A stretch of DNA of 64,000 bases from the NCBI RefSeq assembly GCF_023517795.1, contig NZ_CP082928.1, positions 3,658,001 to 3,722,000 of the forward strand, written 5' to 3'. Numbering within the stretch: position 1 is the first letter of the stretch; every line of letters starts with the position of its first letter. The position numbers and the translations under genes were made by a program. This document shows, one piece after another, positions 55,650 through 64,000 of the stretch. This DNA is from Pseudomonas fulva (GTDB lineage: Bacteria; Pseudomonadota; Gammaproteobacteria; Pseudomonadales; Pseudomonadaceae). The notes beneath the pieces were generated by a model, which had not been told where the DNA came from, did not search any database, and saw nothing but the letters and a program-made list of their open reading frames with translations.

Positions 55650-56087
55650 ATGCAGATCTTCGAAGCGTTGCGCGAGAGTCACGACCGCCAGAGGGCGATG
55701 GCCGAGGCGCTGGTCGCGACCACCGGCGATTCCCCCGAGCGGGCCCGCTATTACAGCGAGCTGAAGGACGAACTGCTGGCCCATGCCCGGGCCGAGGAAC
55801 GCTTCTTCTATTCGCCATTGATGAAACACGATGCCGGGGTCGACCTGTCCCGCCATGGTGTGGCCGAGCACCACGAAATGGACGAGTTGCTGGAAACCCT
55901 GGAGGACACCGACCCGTCCAGCCCGTCCTGGATCGCCACGGCGCGCAAGCTCAAGGACAAGATCTTCCATCACCTGGAAGACGAGGAGCACACCTTCTTC
56001 CAGCAGGCCGGCAAGATGCTCACCGACCAGCAGAAAACCACCCTGGCCACCCAGTACGTGAAGGACTACGAGGACGCACTGGACTGA
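55650..56087 (+). CDS. haemerythrin-domain protein
   Basis: 145 residues, four-helix HHE protein. Candidate di-iron ligands: LRESHDRQRAM (His), LLAHARAEERFFY (His, Glu), AEHHEMDELLE (His, Glu) and IFHHLEDEEHTFFQ (His, His, Glu). It binds oxygen or handles iron in the cytosol. It lies between two sensor kinase genes that point away from and toward it, so an oxygen-related role in this cluster is possible but unproven. Confidence 0.88.
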   Translation: MQIFEALRESHDRQRAMAEALVATTGDSPERARYYSELKDELLAHARAEERFFYSPLMKHDAGVDLSRHGVAEHHEMDELLETLEDTDPSSPSWIATARKLKDKIFHHLEDEEHTFFQQAGKMLTDQQKTTLATQYVKDYEDALD

Positions 56088-56105
56088 CCGGCGCCCGTCC
56101 GGCGG

Positions 56106-58925
56106 TCAGTCGGCGAGCAGCTCACGCACCCGCGAGGCCAGGGCATCGAGGGCGAACGGTTTGGTCAGCACGGTGATACCGGGTGCCAGCTGCCCGTCGG
56201 TGAGCAGCGAGTTTTCCGCATAGCCGGTGATCAACAGCACCGGCATGTCCGGCCTGACCAGGCGTCCGGCGTCGGCCATCTGCCGGCCGTTCATGCCGCC
56301 GGGCAGGCCCACGTCACTGATCAGCAGGTCGATGGTGGCGTCCGAGTGCAGCAGGCCGATGCCCGCTGCGCTGTCGCTGGCCTCGATGACGGTCAGCCCC
56401 AGTTCCTCCAGTACGTCGTTCACCAGCAGGCGGATCGTCGGTTCATCGTCGACCACCAGCACGGTCTTGCCCCGTCGCTCTGCTGTGGGTTCCAGCGCTG
56501 CCATGGTGCCGGGCTGCGTGTCGCTCTGCGGGGCGCCGCTATGGCGGGGCAGGTAGAGGGTCACCACGGTGCCTTCGCCAACCACCGAGACGATGCGCAT
56601 CTGCCCGCCGGACTGCTTGGCGAAACCGTAGGCCATGGACAGCCCCAGGCCGGTGCCTTCACCGATCGGCTTGGTGGTGAAGAACGGCTCCACCGCGCGG
56701 GCGACGATCTGCGCCGGCATGCCCACGCCTTCGTCGCTGACCGCCAGGCTCAGGTACGGCCCCTCGGCCAGGTTGAGCGCCGCGGCCTGGGTCGCATCGA
56801 TGTGCAGGTTGCGGGTGGTGGTCTTGATCACGCCGCCGCCCGGCATAGCGTCGCGGGCATTGATACACAGGTTGAGCAGGGTGTTTTCCAGCTGCGAGGC
56901 GTCCACCAGGGCCGTCCACAGCTCGGCCTGCAAATCGCTTTCCAGGCGGATGCCGGGGCCGACGGTGCGCTGAATCATTTCCAGCATGCCGGCGATCAGC
57001 CCGTTGGCATCGGTGGGCTTGGGCAGTAGGGTCTGGCGGCGCGAGAAGGCCAGCAGCCGGTGGGTCAGCGCGGCGGCGCGGCGGGTGGCGGTTTCCGCTG
57101 CGCCCATGTACCGCCCGAGTTCATGGAAGCGGCCCTGCTCGATGCGCAGGTGCATCAACTCCAGCGCGCCGGAAATGCCCGCCAGCAGGTTGTTGAAGTC
57201 ATGGGCCAGGCCGCCGGTCAGCTGGCCGATGGCTTCCATCTTCTGGGACTGGCGCAGGGATTCCTCGGCCATGTGCTGGGCGGTGACGTCGCGGCCGACG
57301 AAATGGAAAACCCGCCCTGACGGATCCGGCGCGGCGGTCCACATGAACGAGCGCGCTTCGCCGCCCCTGCTGCGCAGGCGGCTGGTGAAACCGCTGACCT
57401 TCTCGCCCTGGCCGAGGCGCGCCAGGAGGTCGAGCACGTCGGCCCGGTCGTCTTCGACCACCACCTCGAGAAACGGCATGCTCAGCAGCTTTTCCACCTC
57501 CCAGCCGAGCAGCTGGGTCCAGGCCGGGTTGATGGTCTTGAAGTAGCCGTCCAGACCTGCCGAGCCCATCAGGTCGTTGGTGCTCTCCCACAGGCGGTCG
57601 CGCTCGGCGGTGCGCTTGCGCAGTTCGGCGCGATTGAGTTTCTCGCGGGTGATGTCGCGTGCCGAACAATAGGTCTTGCGGCCATCGGGCACCGCCACCC
57701 AGGACAGCCAGCGCCATTCGCCGTTGCGGCAGCGGAAACGATGCTCCAGGCCCAGGGCCGGCTCGCCGGCCTCCTTGAATTTGAGCCATACGCTTTGCGT
57801 ACCGGGCTGATCCTTGGGGTGGACGAATTCCAGGAAGTGCACGCTCGCCAGCTCTTCCTCGCTCCAGCCCAGGGTGACCTGCCAGGCCGGGTTGGTGGCT
57901 TCGAAGTAGCCATCGTGGTTGAGCACGCCGAGCAGGTCGGGGGTGATCTGCCAGGTGCGGCCCCGCTCGAAGGTCTGGGCGATGACCTTCTGTTCCAGCT
58001 CGGCATTGAGCGCCATGACCCGCGCCATGGCGCGGTCGCGTTCGCCTTCGATGGCACGCCGCTCCTCGACGTTGATCAGCACGCCGGGAAAGCTCAGGCC
58101 CGTGCCGTCGGCGGCCAGTTCGACGCGGCCGTTGGCCTCCAGCCAGTAGTAATGGCCGTCGGCGCGGCGCACGCGGTACTGGTGGGCATAGGGGCCGCCC
58201 CGGGCGATCGCTTCGTTGATGGCGGCGTGCAGGCTGTCGATATCCTCGGGATGCACCGTCTCCACCACCTGTTGCAGGCTGAGGCCCCGGCGACCCAGCG
58301 CCGGGTCGAGGCCGAAGCTGCGGGCGAAGGCTTCATCTACGGTGAACTGGTTGGTCGGCAGGTCCCAGAACCAGGTGCCGATGATCGCCCCGGCGGCCAG
58401 CGCCAGCTGCACCCGTTCGGCATTGGCGATGGCCGGCTGCTCGATGGTCACCACCTGGGTGGTTTCGATGGCCACGTTGAGAAAACCGGCGATCGCTCCG
58501 CTGGCGTCGCTCAGCGGGCTGTAGGAAAAGGTCCAGTAGGTGTCTTCCGGGTAGCCGTTGCGGGTCGTCAGCAGGTGCATGTGCTGCTGGTGCACCGGCT
58601 CGCCCGCCAGTACCTGGTCGACCAGCGGGGCGATGGTCGGCCAGACGTCCGGCCAGACCGCTTCGATCGGACGCCCCAGTGCCCACGGGTGACGTTCGCC
58701 GAGCAGCGCGATGTAGGCATCGTTGTAGATCAGGGTCTGCGCCGGGCCCCAGGTCGCGCACATGGCGAAACTGCTGGTGCGCATGATGGCGCAGGTGGTG
58801 CGCAACTCGGCAGGCCAGCGCGCTTGCGCACCTAGCGGAGTAGCGGCCCAGTCGAAATCGTCGAGGATGGATGGCACGGGGAAAACCTTGCGCTGGCGGT
58901 GCGGATCAGGCTGCAAGTGTGCCAT
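56106..58925 (-). CDS. soluble multi-PAS hybrid sensor histidine kinase
   Basis: 939 residues from ATG 58925 (GTG 58943 also possible). There are no membrane segments. Order: N-terminal PAS-like (RTSSFAMCATWGPAQTLIYN), a PAS at about 170-300, two further PAS domains (about 335-450 and 460-575), a coiled coil, a phospho-acceptor region [18 protein letters not shown], HATPase (NLCINARDAMPG; GEGTGLGLSMAYGF) and a C-terminal receiver with acceptor Asp in LLISDVGLPGG. The kinase/receiver part is very similar to that of the divergent LOV kinase next door. Signals unknown. Confidence 0.87.
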   Translation of the reverse strand: MAHLQPDPHRQRKVFPVPSILDDFDWAATPLGAQARWPAELRTTCAIMRTSSFAMCATWGPAQTLIYNDAYIALLGERHPWALGRPIEAVWPDVWPTIAPLVDQVLAGEPVHQQHMHLLTTRNGYPEDTYWTFSYSPLSDASGAIAGFLNVAIETTQVVTIEQPAIANAERVQLALAAGAIIGTWFWDLPTNQFTVDEAFARSFGLDPALGRRGLSLQQVVETVHPEDIDSLHAAINEAIARGGPYAHQYRVRRADGHYYWLEANGRVELAADGTGLSFPGVLINVEERRAIEGERDRAMARVMALNAELEQKVIAQTFERGRTWQITPDLLGVLNHDGYFEATNPAWQVTLGWSEEELASVHFLEFVHPKDQPGTQSVWLKFKEAGEPALGLEHRFRCRNGEWRWLSWVAVPDGRKTYCSARDITREKLNRAELRKRTAERDRLWESTNDLMGSAGLDGYFKTINPAWTQLLGWEVEKLLSMPFLEVVVEDDRADVLDLLARLGQGEKVSGFTSRLRSRGGEARSFMWTAAPDPSGRVFHFVGRDVTAQHMAEESLRQSQKMEAIGQLTGGLAHDFNNLLAGISGALELMHLRIEQGRFHELGRYMGAAETATRRAAALTHRLLAFSRRQTLLPKPTDANGLIAGMLEMIQRTVGPGIRLESDLQAELWTALVDASQLENTLLNLCINARDAMPGGGVIKTTTRNLHIDATQAAALNLAEGPYLSLAVSDEGVGMPAQIVARAVEPFFTTKPIGEGTGLGLSMAYGFAKQSGGQMRIVSVVGEGTVVTLYLPRHSGAPQSDTQPGTMAALEPTAERRGKTVLVVDDEPTIRLLVNDVLEELGLTVIEASDSAAGIGLLHSDATIDLLISDVGLPGGMNGRQMADAGRLVRPDMPVLLITGYAENSLLTDGQLAPGITVLTKPFALDALASRVRELLAD

Positions 58926-59116
58926 CAGCGGGCATGGGGACACAGGGCCATCTGCGCCGATTGTCAGCGATCATCAGAATTCCTGTGCTGAACCGACGTG
59001 AGGCTGATACAGGGTTGTACAGCGCGTATTCAATGTAGAACTTCTTGCCGCCTCGCTGCTCGAATTCAGGACAGGGGCCTGCCATTGGCCTCGCCAGCAG
59101 CGCGATAGGTAAGCCG

Positions 59117-60721
59117 ATGCCCACAGGTGGCAAGCATGATTTTCGGGTCGATAACGCCTCTTCGGGAGATATTTCCGGCTCGGGCAAGAACATCTTCTTC
59201 GCGGCGGTGGAAACCACCCGCATGCCGATGATCGTGACCGATCCCAATCGGCCCGATAATCCGATCATCTTCGCCAACAACGCCTTTCTGGAAATGACCG
59301 GCTACGAGGTCGACGAAATCGTCGGCCAGAACTGCCGGTTCCTGCAGGGGGCGGAGACCGATCGCTCGGTGGTGGCCCAGGTGCGCGACGCCATCAATGC
59401 GCGCCGGGAAATCTCGGTGGAGCTGATCAACTACCGCAAGGACGGCTCCACCTTCTGGAATGCGCTGTTCATCTCGCCGGTCTACAACGATGCCGGCGAG
59501 CTGATCTACTTCTTCGCCTCGCAGCTGGACATCAGCCGCCGTCGCGATGCCGAGGAGGGCCTGCGCCAGGCGCAGAAGATGGAGGCACTGGGCCAGCTGA
59601 CCGGTGGCATCGCCCACGACTTCAACAACCTGCTGCAGGTGATGATCGGCTACCTGGAAGTGCTCGAGCGCACGGCGAGCAAACCCGAGTACGACCAGGA
59701 CCGCATCCTGCGGTGCGTCAACAACGCCCGCAACGCCGCCGACCGCGCCGCCACTCTGACCCAACAGCTGCTGGCGTTCTCGCGCAAGCAGAAACTCGAA
59801 GGCCGGGTGCTCAACCTCAACGGGTTGATCAGCGGCTTCCAGGAGCTGGGCGAACGCACCCTGGGGCACGCCAACCTGCGCCTGACGCTCGACAAGACCC
59901 TGTGGAACTGCCGTATCGATCCGACCCAGGCCGAAGTGGCTTTTCTCAATATCCTGATCAACGCCCGCGACGCGCTGGAAGGCCGCGAGCAGCCCGCGGT
60001 GCATATCGAAACCAAGAACGTGACGGTCGAGGAGCTGGGCAGCATGTCCTACGACGGCCTGATGCCGGGGCGCTACGTCAGCGTGGCCATTACCGACAAC
60101 GGCATGGGCATGTCCGACAGCGTGAGCAGTCGGGTCATGGACCCGTTCTTCACCACCAAGGACGAAGGCAAGGGCTCCGGGCTCGGGCTGTCGATGGTCT
60201 ACGGTTTCGTCAAGCAGTCCGGCGGCACCGTGCGCATCTACTCCGAAGAGGGCGTCGGCACCACGCTGCGCCTGTACTTCCCGGCCGACGACAGCCAGGT
60301 GATCCACAGCCCGGCGAAGGAGCGCACCAACGAGCGCAACGGTACCGAGCGCGTGCTGGTGGTCGAGGACCGCCCGGACGTGGCCGACCTCGCCCGCATG
60401 GTGCTGGAGGATTACGGCTACGTCGCCGACATCGCCCTGAATGCCCGGGAAGCCCTGCTGCGCCTGGACGTGGCCGACTACGACCTGCTGTTCACCGACC
60501 TGATCATGCCCGGCGGCATGAACGGCGTGATGCTGGCCCGCGAGGCGCGGCGTCGCAAACCGGAGCTCAAGGTGCTGTTGACCACCGGTTATGCGGAGAA
60601 CTCGCTGGAACGCACCGATGCCGGTGGCAGCGAGTTCGACGTGATCTCCAAGCCGTACGTGCCCAACGAGCTGGCGCGCAAGGTGCGTCAGGTGATCGAC
60701 GGCCCTACCGGGGTGGGCTGA
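59117..60721 (+). CDS. LOV-domain blue-light hybrid histidine kinase
   Basis: 534 residues, the same length I recall for the P. syringae LOV histidine kinase. The LOV domain (about 30-140) has the full signature GQNCRFLQG with the photoactive Cys73 that forms the flavin adduct. Phospho-acceptor H167 ([12 protein letters not shown]), HATPase ([33 protein letters not shown]) and a receiver ([25 protein letters not shown]) follow. Soluble. ATG 59117 is chosen for its fit to homologues. Light is expected to alter autophosphorylation and to influence motility or biofilm, as reported in related pseudomonads. Confidence 0.93.
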   Translation: MPTGGKHDFRVDNASSGDISGSGKNIFFAAVETTRMPMIVTDPNRPDNPIIFANNAFLEMTGYEVDEIVGQNCRFLQGAETDRSVVAQVRDAINARREISVELINYRKDGSTFWNALFISPVYNDAGELIYFFASQLDISRRRDAEEGLRQAQKMEALGQLTGGIAHDFNNLLQVMIGYLEVLERTASKPEYDQDRILRCVNNARNAADRAATLTQQLLAFSRKQKLEGRVLNLNGLISGFQELGERTLGHANLRLTLDKTLWNCRIDPTQAEVAFLNILINARDALEGREQPAVHIETKNVTVEELGSMSYDGLMPGRYVSVAITDNGMGMSDSVSSRVMDPFFTTKDEGKGSGLGLSMVYGFVKQSGGTVRIYSEEGVGTTLRLYFPADDSQVIHSPAKERTNERNGTERVLVVEDRPDVADLARMVLEDYGYVADIALNAREALLRLDVADYDLLFTDLIMPGGMNGVMLAREARRRKPELKVLLTTGYAENSLERTDAGGSEFDVISKPYVPNELARKVRQVIDGPTGVG

Positions 60722-60810
60722 GGCACCTGCGGCAGGGGCTGGCACGGCTGGTCGTGGTGCCTTTTGGTGCACGCTGACGAGTGGTCGGAAGACTATACGA
60801 ACTGTTCTGC

Positions 60811-61110
60811 ATGTATACGCCTCACAAGGGTATGGACAAATACATCAGCAGATTCAAGACGGAAACCGGCTGCCAGCTCGAACTCGAACGAGGCCCCACC
60901 GGCATCTGCTTCAAGGCGATGTCGGGCAGTGGGCAATGCCTGGGGCAACGGCACCTGAGTACGTCGCAACTGGGCAACGGCGCCCTCGTCCAGGCGGTGA
61001 TGCTGGACTTCATCGCCCAGGTCAAGCGCTTGCTGGAGCTCGACGGCCAGGCCGTTTCGATGCCCACCGATTCCTCCAGCACAGACTCCGACACCGCCCC
61101 TCGCCGCTGA
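60811..61110 (+). CDS. small hypothetical protein after the LOV kinase
   Basis: 99 residues from ATG 60811 (ATG 60832 gives MDKYISRFKTETGCQLE). It has a compact alpha/beta-looking core (LELERGPTGICFKAMSGSGQ; LVQAVMLDFIAQVKRLLEL) and a disordered Ser/Thr/Asp tail. No family is recognised and no ribosome site is clear. It starts 90 bases after the LOV kinase on the same strand. Confidence 0.5.
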   Translation: MYTPHKGMDKYISRFKTETGCQLELERGPTGICFKAMSGSGQCLGQRHLSTSQLGNGALVQAVMLDFIAQVKRLLELDGQAVSMPTDSSSTDSDTAPRR

Positions 61111-61225
61111 GCCCACCTGCCGGAGGCGTGCAAAAATCCCCTCATGATCGGCTGTTTCGCAGCTACCGCGTTGGCAGGCGCGCTGTATAACGTGGAGCCC
61201 TTTCGCTGGTACAGGCCGTCGCTCC

Positions 61226-61765
61226 ATGAATCTCTGGTTCCGCCTTTTCCTGATGCTGCTGCGTCGTCCCTGGCGCCGCCCCGTTTCGGCGTTCGCCACC
61301 ACCGTGGTGCGCATGCGGGTATGGCCGCTGGATCTGGACCTCAACCGGCACGTCACCAATGGTCGCTACTTCACCCTCGCCGATATCGGACGCATGGATT
61401 ACGTGCTGCGCAGCGGCGCGTTCCGGGTGGCACTGCGGCAACGTGCACTGCCCATCGTCGGTGACGTATGGGGCAAGTTTCGTCGCGAGCTGAGGGTGTT
61501 CGAGTCCTTCGAGATCCATACCCGCATGCTGGGCTGGGACGACAAGTGGAGCTTCATGGAGCACCGCTTCGTCAAGGATGGGCGGGTGGCCGGGGTGGTG
61601 ATCATGCGCGGCCTGTTTCGCGGGCGGCAGGGCAATGTCCCGCCCGGCGATTTTGTCGGCGAGCTCGGCCTGCCGGCGCAATCGCCGCCGCTGCCGGACT
61701 GGCTGAGCGACTGGTCCGACAGCTGCGACCGGCTGAGCGGTCAACTGCGGGGTGAGGAGCAGTAG
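61226..61765 (+). CDS. acyl-CoA thioesterase-like hot-dog protein
   Basis: 179 residues. Hot-dog fold of the 4HBT/FatA-like type: WPLDLDLNRHVTNGRYFTLA is the conserved D-x-N-x-H-x-x-N catalytic helix segment, followed by FRRELRVFESFEIHTRMLGW. A basic, hydrophobic N-terminus (MNLWFRLFLMLLRRPWRR) may attach it to the membrane. Substrate unknown. Confidence 0.83.
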   Translation: MNLWFRLFLMLLRRPWRRPVSAFATTVVRMRVWPLDLDLNRHVTNGRYFTLADIGRMDYVLRSGAFRVALRQRALPIVGDVWGKFRRELRVFESFEIHTRMLGWDDKWSFMEHRFVKDGRVAGVVIMRGLFRGRQGNVPPGDFVGELGLPAQSPPLPDWLSDWSDSCDRLSGQLRGEEQ

Positions 61766-61841
61766 CGCAGGCGCTACGCCGGGCGCGCGGGCTCATGGCC
61801 CGGGCGCCGTTGGGCGCAGCGGCCTTGGGACCGCCCCGCAG

Positions 61842-62942
61842 TCAGGCCAGCGTTGCCAGGTCGGCGGCGTCGAAGCCTGGCAGCGGCTCGCCATTGCGAA
61901 CCTTGTTGGCCCATGCAGCATCGGAAATCAGCACCCGGCCCACGGCGATCAGGTCGAACTCCTCGCGCTCCAGGCGCAGGTGCAGGTTGTCCAGCACCGC
62001 CGCGCCGGAGCCCTTGCCACCGAAGGCGGCGAAGAAGTCACCGTCGAGCCCGACCGAGCCGACGCTGATGGTCGCCGCACCGGTGAGCTTCTTCGCCCAG
62101 CCGGCGAAGTTCAGACCCTCGGCACCGTCCAGTTCCGGGAACTCCGGTTCCCAGAAGCGCCGCTGCGAACAGTGCAGGATGTCCACGCCGGCCTCGACCA
62201 GGGGCGCCAGCCATTCGCTCATCTGCTCGGGGGTAGTGGCCAGGCGCGCGGCGTAGTCCTGCTGCTTCCACTGGCTGACCCGCAGGATCAGCGGGAAGTC
62301 AGCCCCCACCGCCGCCCGTACCGCACGCACCGCCTCGGCGGCGAAGCGCGAGCGTTCGGCAATGGTGGCGCCACCAAAGGCATCGGTGCGGGTGTTGGTA
62401 CCGGGCCAGAAGAACTGGTCGATCAGGTAGCCGTGGGCGCCGTGCAATTCCACGGTATCGAAGCCCAGGCGCTTGGCATCGGCCGCGGCCCTGGCAAAGG
62501 CGGCCACGGTGTCGGCGATGTCTTCCAGGCTCATTGCCACGCCGCGCGGATCATCCGGTGCCACCAGCCCGGACGGGCTTTCGACCGGTGCATCGGGTAC
62601 CCACTCGCCGCGCGAACGGGTCGAGCCGGTGTGCCAGATCTGCGGGCCGATGCGCCCACCGGCCGCGTGCACCGCCTCGGCCACGCCGGCCCAGCCAGCC
62701 AGGGCCGCCTCGCCGTGGAAGAAGGGGATGCCCGGCATGTTGCGCGAGGCCGGGCGGTCGATCACCGTGCCCTCGGTGAGAATCAGCCCCACGCCGCCTT
62801 CGACGCGGCGTCGGTAGTACGCGGCATGCGCCTGGCCGGGAATGCCCTCCGGCGCCATGCTGCGGGTCATGGGCGCCATGACGATGCGGTTGGGGAGATC
62901 CAGGCTTTTCAGTTTGAAGGGGCTGAACAGAACGTCAGACAT
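61842..62942 (-). CDS. old yellow enzyme family NADH:flavin oxidoreductase
   Basis: 366 residues. FMN barrel: LPNRIVMAPMTRSMAPEGIP, PQIWHTGS, catalytic VELHGAHGYLIDQFFWPGTN with the usual His-x-x-His/Asn pair, and DLIAVGRVLISDA at the phosphate site. It differs clearly from xenB in this window and belongs to another OYE class. ATG 62942 follows GAGG. Divergent from a TetR regulator that probably controls it. Confidence 0.88.
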   Translation of the reverse strand: MSDVLFSPFKLKSLDLPNRIVMAPMTRSMAPEGIPGQAHAAYYRRRVEGGVGLILTEGTVIDRPASRNMPGIPFFHGEAALAGWAGVAEAVHAAGGRIGPQIWHTGSTRSRGEWVPDAPVESPSGLVAPDDPRGVAMSLEDIADTVAAFARAAADAKRLGFDTVELHGAHGYLIDQFFWPGTNTRTDAFGGATIAERSRFAAEAVRAVRAAVGADFPLILRVSQWKQQDYAARLATTPEQMSEWLAPLVEAGVDILHCSQRRFWEPEFPELDGAEGLNFAGWAKKLTGAATISVGSVGLDGDFFAAFGGKGSGAAVLDNLHLRLEREEFDLIAVGRVLISDAAWANKVRNGEPLPGFDAADLATLA

Positions 62943-63194
62943 GGACACCTCGTCTCGGGTCGGATGGCCGCTGCGATCAGCGGCTTGCAATATGGGTAGG
63001 GCTGGACCGGGCGCGGCGCGCCGGCCGCCTCGACAGCGAAGCGCCGCCATATGCCCACGGCCATCACCAGCTTGCAAGATCCGCTGCAGCGCTGATACCT
63101 GCGCCATTCATGGCGCGAATACCGGCAGGGGCTGCCACTGGCCGTCAGGATTACGTTCATCATCTTTGCTCTCCCGTCTTTTTTGATTATGATC

Positions 63195-63216
63195 GACATC
63201 AATATGTGCAGATGTC
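63195..63216. promoter_or_regulatory. operator-like palindrome between the OYE and TetR genes
   Basis: GACATC-N10-GATGTC lies in the 306-base gap 62943-63248, which contains no gene. It is 33 bases before the TetR ATG. An AT-rich TTTTTTGATTATGAT stretch just before it may hold a -10. Fits TetR-type control of both genes. Confidence 0.45.
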
Positions 63217-63248
63217 ATGGAGGTGAGCGTGAACCTGGAGGCGGCGAT

Positions 63249-63794
63249 ATGCGCGTGAGCAAGGCCCAGGCCCAGGCGAACCGGGCGCTGATCGTTGAAA
63301 CGGCATCCCGGCTGTTCCGCGAACGCGGCTACGACGGCGTGGGCGTGGCTGACCTGATGGCGGCCGCCGGTTTCACCCACGGCGGCTTCTACAAGCACTT
63401 CGCTTCCAAGGCCGACCTGATGGCGGAGTCTGCCGCCTGCGGTATCGCGAAAAGCCTGGAGCACAGCCAGGATCTGAGTGCGCAGCAGTTCTTCGACCGC
63501 TACCTGACGCGCCAGCACCGCGATGCCCGGGATCTGGGCTGCACGCTTCCCGCCCTGGGCGGCGATGCGGCGCGCCAGCCGGAAGCCCTCAAGGCAGTCT
63601 TCGCCGACGCCATCGAGGCCCTGCTGACGGCGCTGGCGCGCCATGACCAGGAGACCGGCGAGCAGGGGCGGGCCCAGCTTGTCGGCCAGCTCGCCCAGGC
63701 GGTTGGCGCCATCGTGCTGTCACGGGCCTGCCCCAATGATTCGCCCCTGGCCGATGAAATCCTCAGCGCCTGCCGCTCGCACGGCACGCCCTGA
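63249..63794 (+). CDS. TetR-family transcriptional regulator
   Basis: 181 residues. N-terminal helix-turn-helix: LIVETASRLFRERGYDGVGV, recognition ADLMAAAGFTHGGFYKHFAS. The C-terminal ligand-binding part has a Cys (LGCTLPALGGD), as in the group next to reductase genes (NemR/AcuR-like). ATG 63249 has GGAGG 8 bases upstream. The upstream in-frame ATGs read through the operator. Confidence 0.9.
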   Translation: MRVSKAQAQANRALIVETASRLFRERGYDGVGVADLMAAAGFTHGGFYKHFASKADLMAESAACGIAKSLEHSQDLSAQQFFDRYLTRQHRDARDLGCTLPALGGDAARQPEALKAVFADAIEALLTALARHDQETGEQGRAQLVGQLAQAVGAIVLSRACPNDSPLADEILSACRSHGTP

Positions 63795-63839
63795 AACGCC
63801 GTCAACCAATGTGCACCTGCCACGTACAGGGAGACCGCC

Positions 63840-64000
63840 ATGACCCTTCACTACCTCGATGACCTTGCCCCCGGGCAGCGTTTCACCGGCGCCACCCGGG
63901 CGCGTGTCGACGAAGAGGCGATCAAGGCCTTTGCCCGTGAGTTCGATCCGCAACCCTTTCATCTCGATAACGAGGCAGCGCGCGATTCGCTGTTCGGCTC
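63840..64000 (+). CDS. MaoC-like dehydratase (partial, runs off the window)
   Basis: The first 53 codons: MTLHYLDDLAPGQRFTGATR, then VDEEAIKAFAREFDPQPFHL. The segment F-A-x-x-F-D-P-Q-P-F-H is the R-hydratase/MaoC signature with the catalytic Asp/His pair. GGGAG precedes the ATG. It begins 45 bases after the TetR stop, so it may be in the same operon. Confidence 0.82.
   Translation, partial: MTLHYLDDLAPGQRFTGATRARVDEEAIKAFAREFDPQPFHLDNEAARDSLFG

Overview
The window is chromosomal DNA of a Pseudomonas-type gammaproteobacterium. It has high GC and strong GC-biased codon use. It carries a complete Wsp surface-sensing operon, BifA, the imelysin/di-haem iron cluster, OlsB/OlsA, XenB and REP-type extragenic repeats. 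From memory, gene order is largely collinear with two P. aeruginosa blocks: recJ / wsp / prfB-lysS / lptF / ppc / adk / tsaB, and icmP / bifA / sodB / argP / ols. Species cannot be fixed from the sequence alone. Almost everything is host core genome. The only clear mobile element is one intact IS481-family insertion.

Layout: 1-5.9 kb holds the sbcC 3' end, a small ankyrin protein, opgD (Tat-exported glucan modification), a yaeQ homologue, recJ and a YebE-like TerB-fold protein. 6.0-14.5 kb is the wspABCDEFR chemosensory operon, which controls the diguanylate cyclase WspR. A second, membrane-bound diguanylate cyclase converges on it tail to tail. 16.3-19.0 kb is prfB, with its programmed +1 frameshift, followed by lysS. 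19.3-29.7 kb holds a lipoprotein, a DUF1704 (MATCAP-like) putative metallopeptidase, the two-gene lptF lipoprotein operon, ppc, adk, a class B-like acid phosphatase and tsaB. 29.7-32.3 kb holds a DUF72 gene and the IS element, which sits in the loop of a host palindromic repeat.

32.3-37.9 kb is an iron-related cluster (DUF1513, two imelysins, a di-haem DUF1111 protein, an SH3-like protein) with a good Fur-box candidate in front of icmP. It is followed by bifA (c-di-GMP phosphodiesterase) and sodB. 41-47.9 kb holds an EamA transporter, a divergent argO-like exporter/argP pair, an SDR gene, a coiled-coil membrane protein, an arsR-xenB operon and acpH. 47.9-52.7 kb holds a GntR regulator with two winged helices, an AbrB-family membrane protein and olsB-olsA, whose upstream region has four half-sites in an 11-bp phase that looks like an extended Pho box.

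52.7-60.7 kb starts with a decayed MBL-fold gene tail and a cardiolipin synthase. It continues with three soluble sensor kinases (GAF, multi-PAS hybrid, LOV blue-light hybrid) around a haemerythrin gene. The window ends with a thioesterase, an OYE reductase divergent from a TetR regulator, and the start of a MaoC-type hydratase gene.

Themes: cyclic-di-GMP control is dense (WspR and the 14.5 kb cyclase make it, BifA degrades it), and several small regulator/enzyme pairs carry visible operator-like palindromes. No tRNA, rRNA, CRISPR array, prophage or defence island was found. No wholly new multi-gene system is evident. The best leads are the phased Pho-box array, the MITE-like elements beside recJ and lysS, the LOV/PAS/GAF kinase-haemerythrin cluster, the MATCAP-like peptidase and the IS481 copy with bipartite ends.
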